A stretch of 6,768 bases of DNA, taken from assembly GCA_021776015.1 (NCBI GenBank), contig JAJFGT010000171.1:1-6768 (forward strand), in the 5' to 3' direction. This document shows positions 6,644 through 6,768 of the stretch, piece by piece. Below the pieces are notes generated by a model that was not told the origin of the DNA, did not search any database, and was given only the letters and a program-made list of their open reading frames with translations. How positions within the stretch are numbered: the stretch's first letter is position 1; every line of letters starts with the position of its first letter. Made by a program: the position numbers and the translations under genes. Source of the DNA: Alphaproteobacteria bacterium (lineage in GTDB: Bacteria > Pseudomonadota > Alphaproteobacteria > Micavibrionales > Micavibrionaceae).

Positions 6644-6768
6644 ATGCATATCTTTTATCGATTGATAAGAGCCACAGAATCTTCCCAATTTTTAAGAGCA
6701 GTAGAGCGGATAGATTTATCCATTTTAGAAGAAAATGTGTTGGATAAACTCCATTTTTTAGAAATATC
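6644..6768 (+). CDS. Possible start of a + strand gene, cut by window edge (alternative to the - strand reading)
   Basis: ATG at 6644, 17 nt after the rsmC stop, opens a frame that stays open for 41 codons to the window edge. It begins MHIFYRLIRATESSQF and continues as an amphipathic, Leu/Glu-rich stretch (VERIDLSILEENVLDKL). No good Shine-Dalgarno site precedes it. The frame conflicts with an equally open - strand reading over nearly the same bases, so only one of the two is likely to be real. No family recognised. Confidence 0.35.
   Translation, partial: MHIFYRLIRATESSQFLRAVERIDLSILEENVLDKLHFLEI
6655..6768 (-). CDS. Possible 3' end of a convergent gene, cut by window edge (alternative to the + strand reading)
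   Basis: On the minus strand the frame is open from the window edge (codon at 6768-6766) for 37 codons to TAA at 6657-6655. The product would end KNWEDSVALINR. Codons such as TCT, GCT, CTT, AAA and GAT, favoured by the other genes here, dominate, and the C-terminal segment looks like an amphipathic helix. It would converge on rsmC with a 28-nt gap. No family recognised from so short a tail. It excludes the + strand reading starting at 6644. Confidence 0.35.
   Translation of the reverse strand, partial: DISKKWSLSNTFSSKMDKSIRSTALKNWEDSVALINR

Noticed and set aside
6652..6671. Stem CTTTTATC-GATT-GATAAGAG as a terminator for rsmC
   Set aside because: The stem is short and AT-rich with a G-U pair, and no run of T follows it on either strand, so it lacks the intrinsic-terminator form.

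Overview
The window is AT-rich bacterial DNA, densely packed with genes on both strands. The overall look (T/A-ending codons, AAGGA-type ribosome sites, an RsmC-type rRNA methyltransferase, Sec-exported proteins) fits a Gram-negative bacterium. An AT-rich, possibly host-associated alphaproteobacterium is my guess, but no marker gene here settles the lineage.

Left part (2-2034, + strand): two adjacent genes 11 nt apart, the first cut by the left window edge. I do not recognise either family. Their products are clearly diverged tandem paralogues: they share a Cys-pair motif followed by a Pro-rich stretch, and a helical C-terminal block with a (D/N)PSF...EN(V/I)(I/V)R signature. The second starts with a Sec signal peptide, so both are probably exported or periplasmic. 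This pair is the least explained and most interesting content of the window.

Middle (2036-3409, or to a TTG at 3448, - strand): a 12-helix MATE-family multidrug/Na+ or H+ antiporter, ending one base from the stop of the preceding gene. Its 5' end faces the next operon across a very short divergent control region (about 60 nt or less) that contains a perfect 8-bp inverted repeat, AGAATAAA-AGA-TTTATTCT.

Right part (3470-6626, + strand): a compact three-gene unit. It holds a GT4-type glycosyltransferase, a PAPS-dependent sulfotransferase whose ATG overlaps the previous stop by 4 nt (ATGA), and an RsmC-like 16S rRNA guanine-N2 methyltransferase starting at a GTG with a good AAGGA site 17 nt after the sulfotransferase stop. 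The first two suggest synthesis of a sulfated glycan or glycoconjugate, probably at the cell surface (inference). RsmC is a housekeeping ribosome-maturation enzyme that appears to be co-transcribed with them.

Right edge (6627-6768): both strands are open to the edge. It holds either the last 37 codons of a convergent - strand gene or the start of a + strand gene, and the sequence here does not decide between them. I see no tRNA, rRNA, CRISPR, insertion sequence or convincing intrinsic terminator anywhere in the window.
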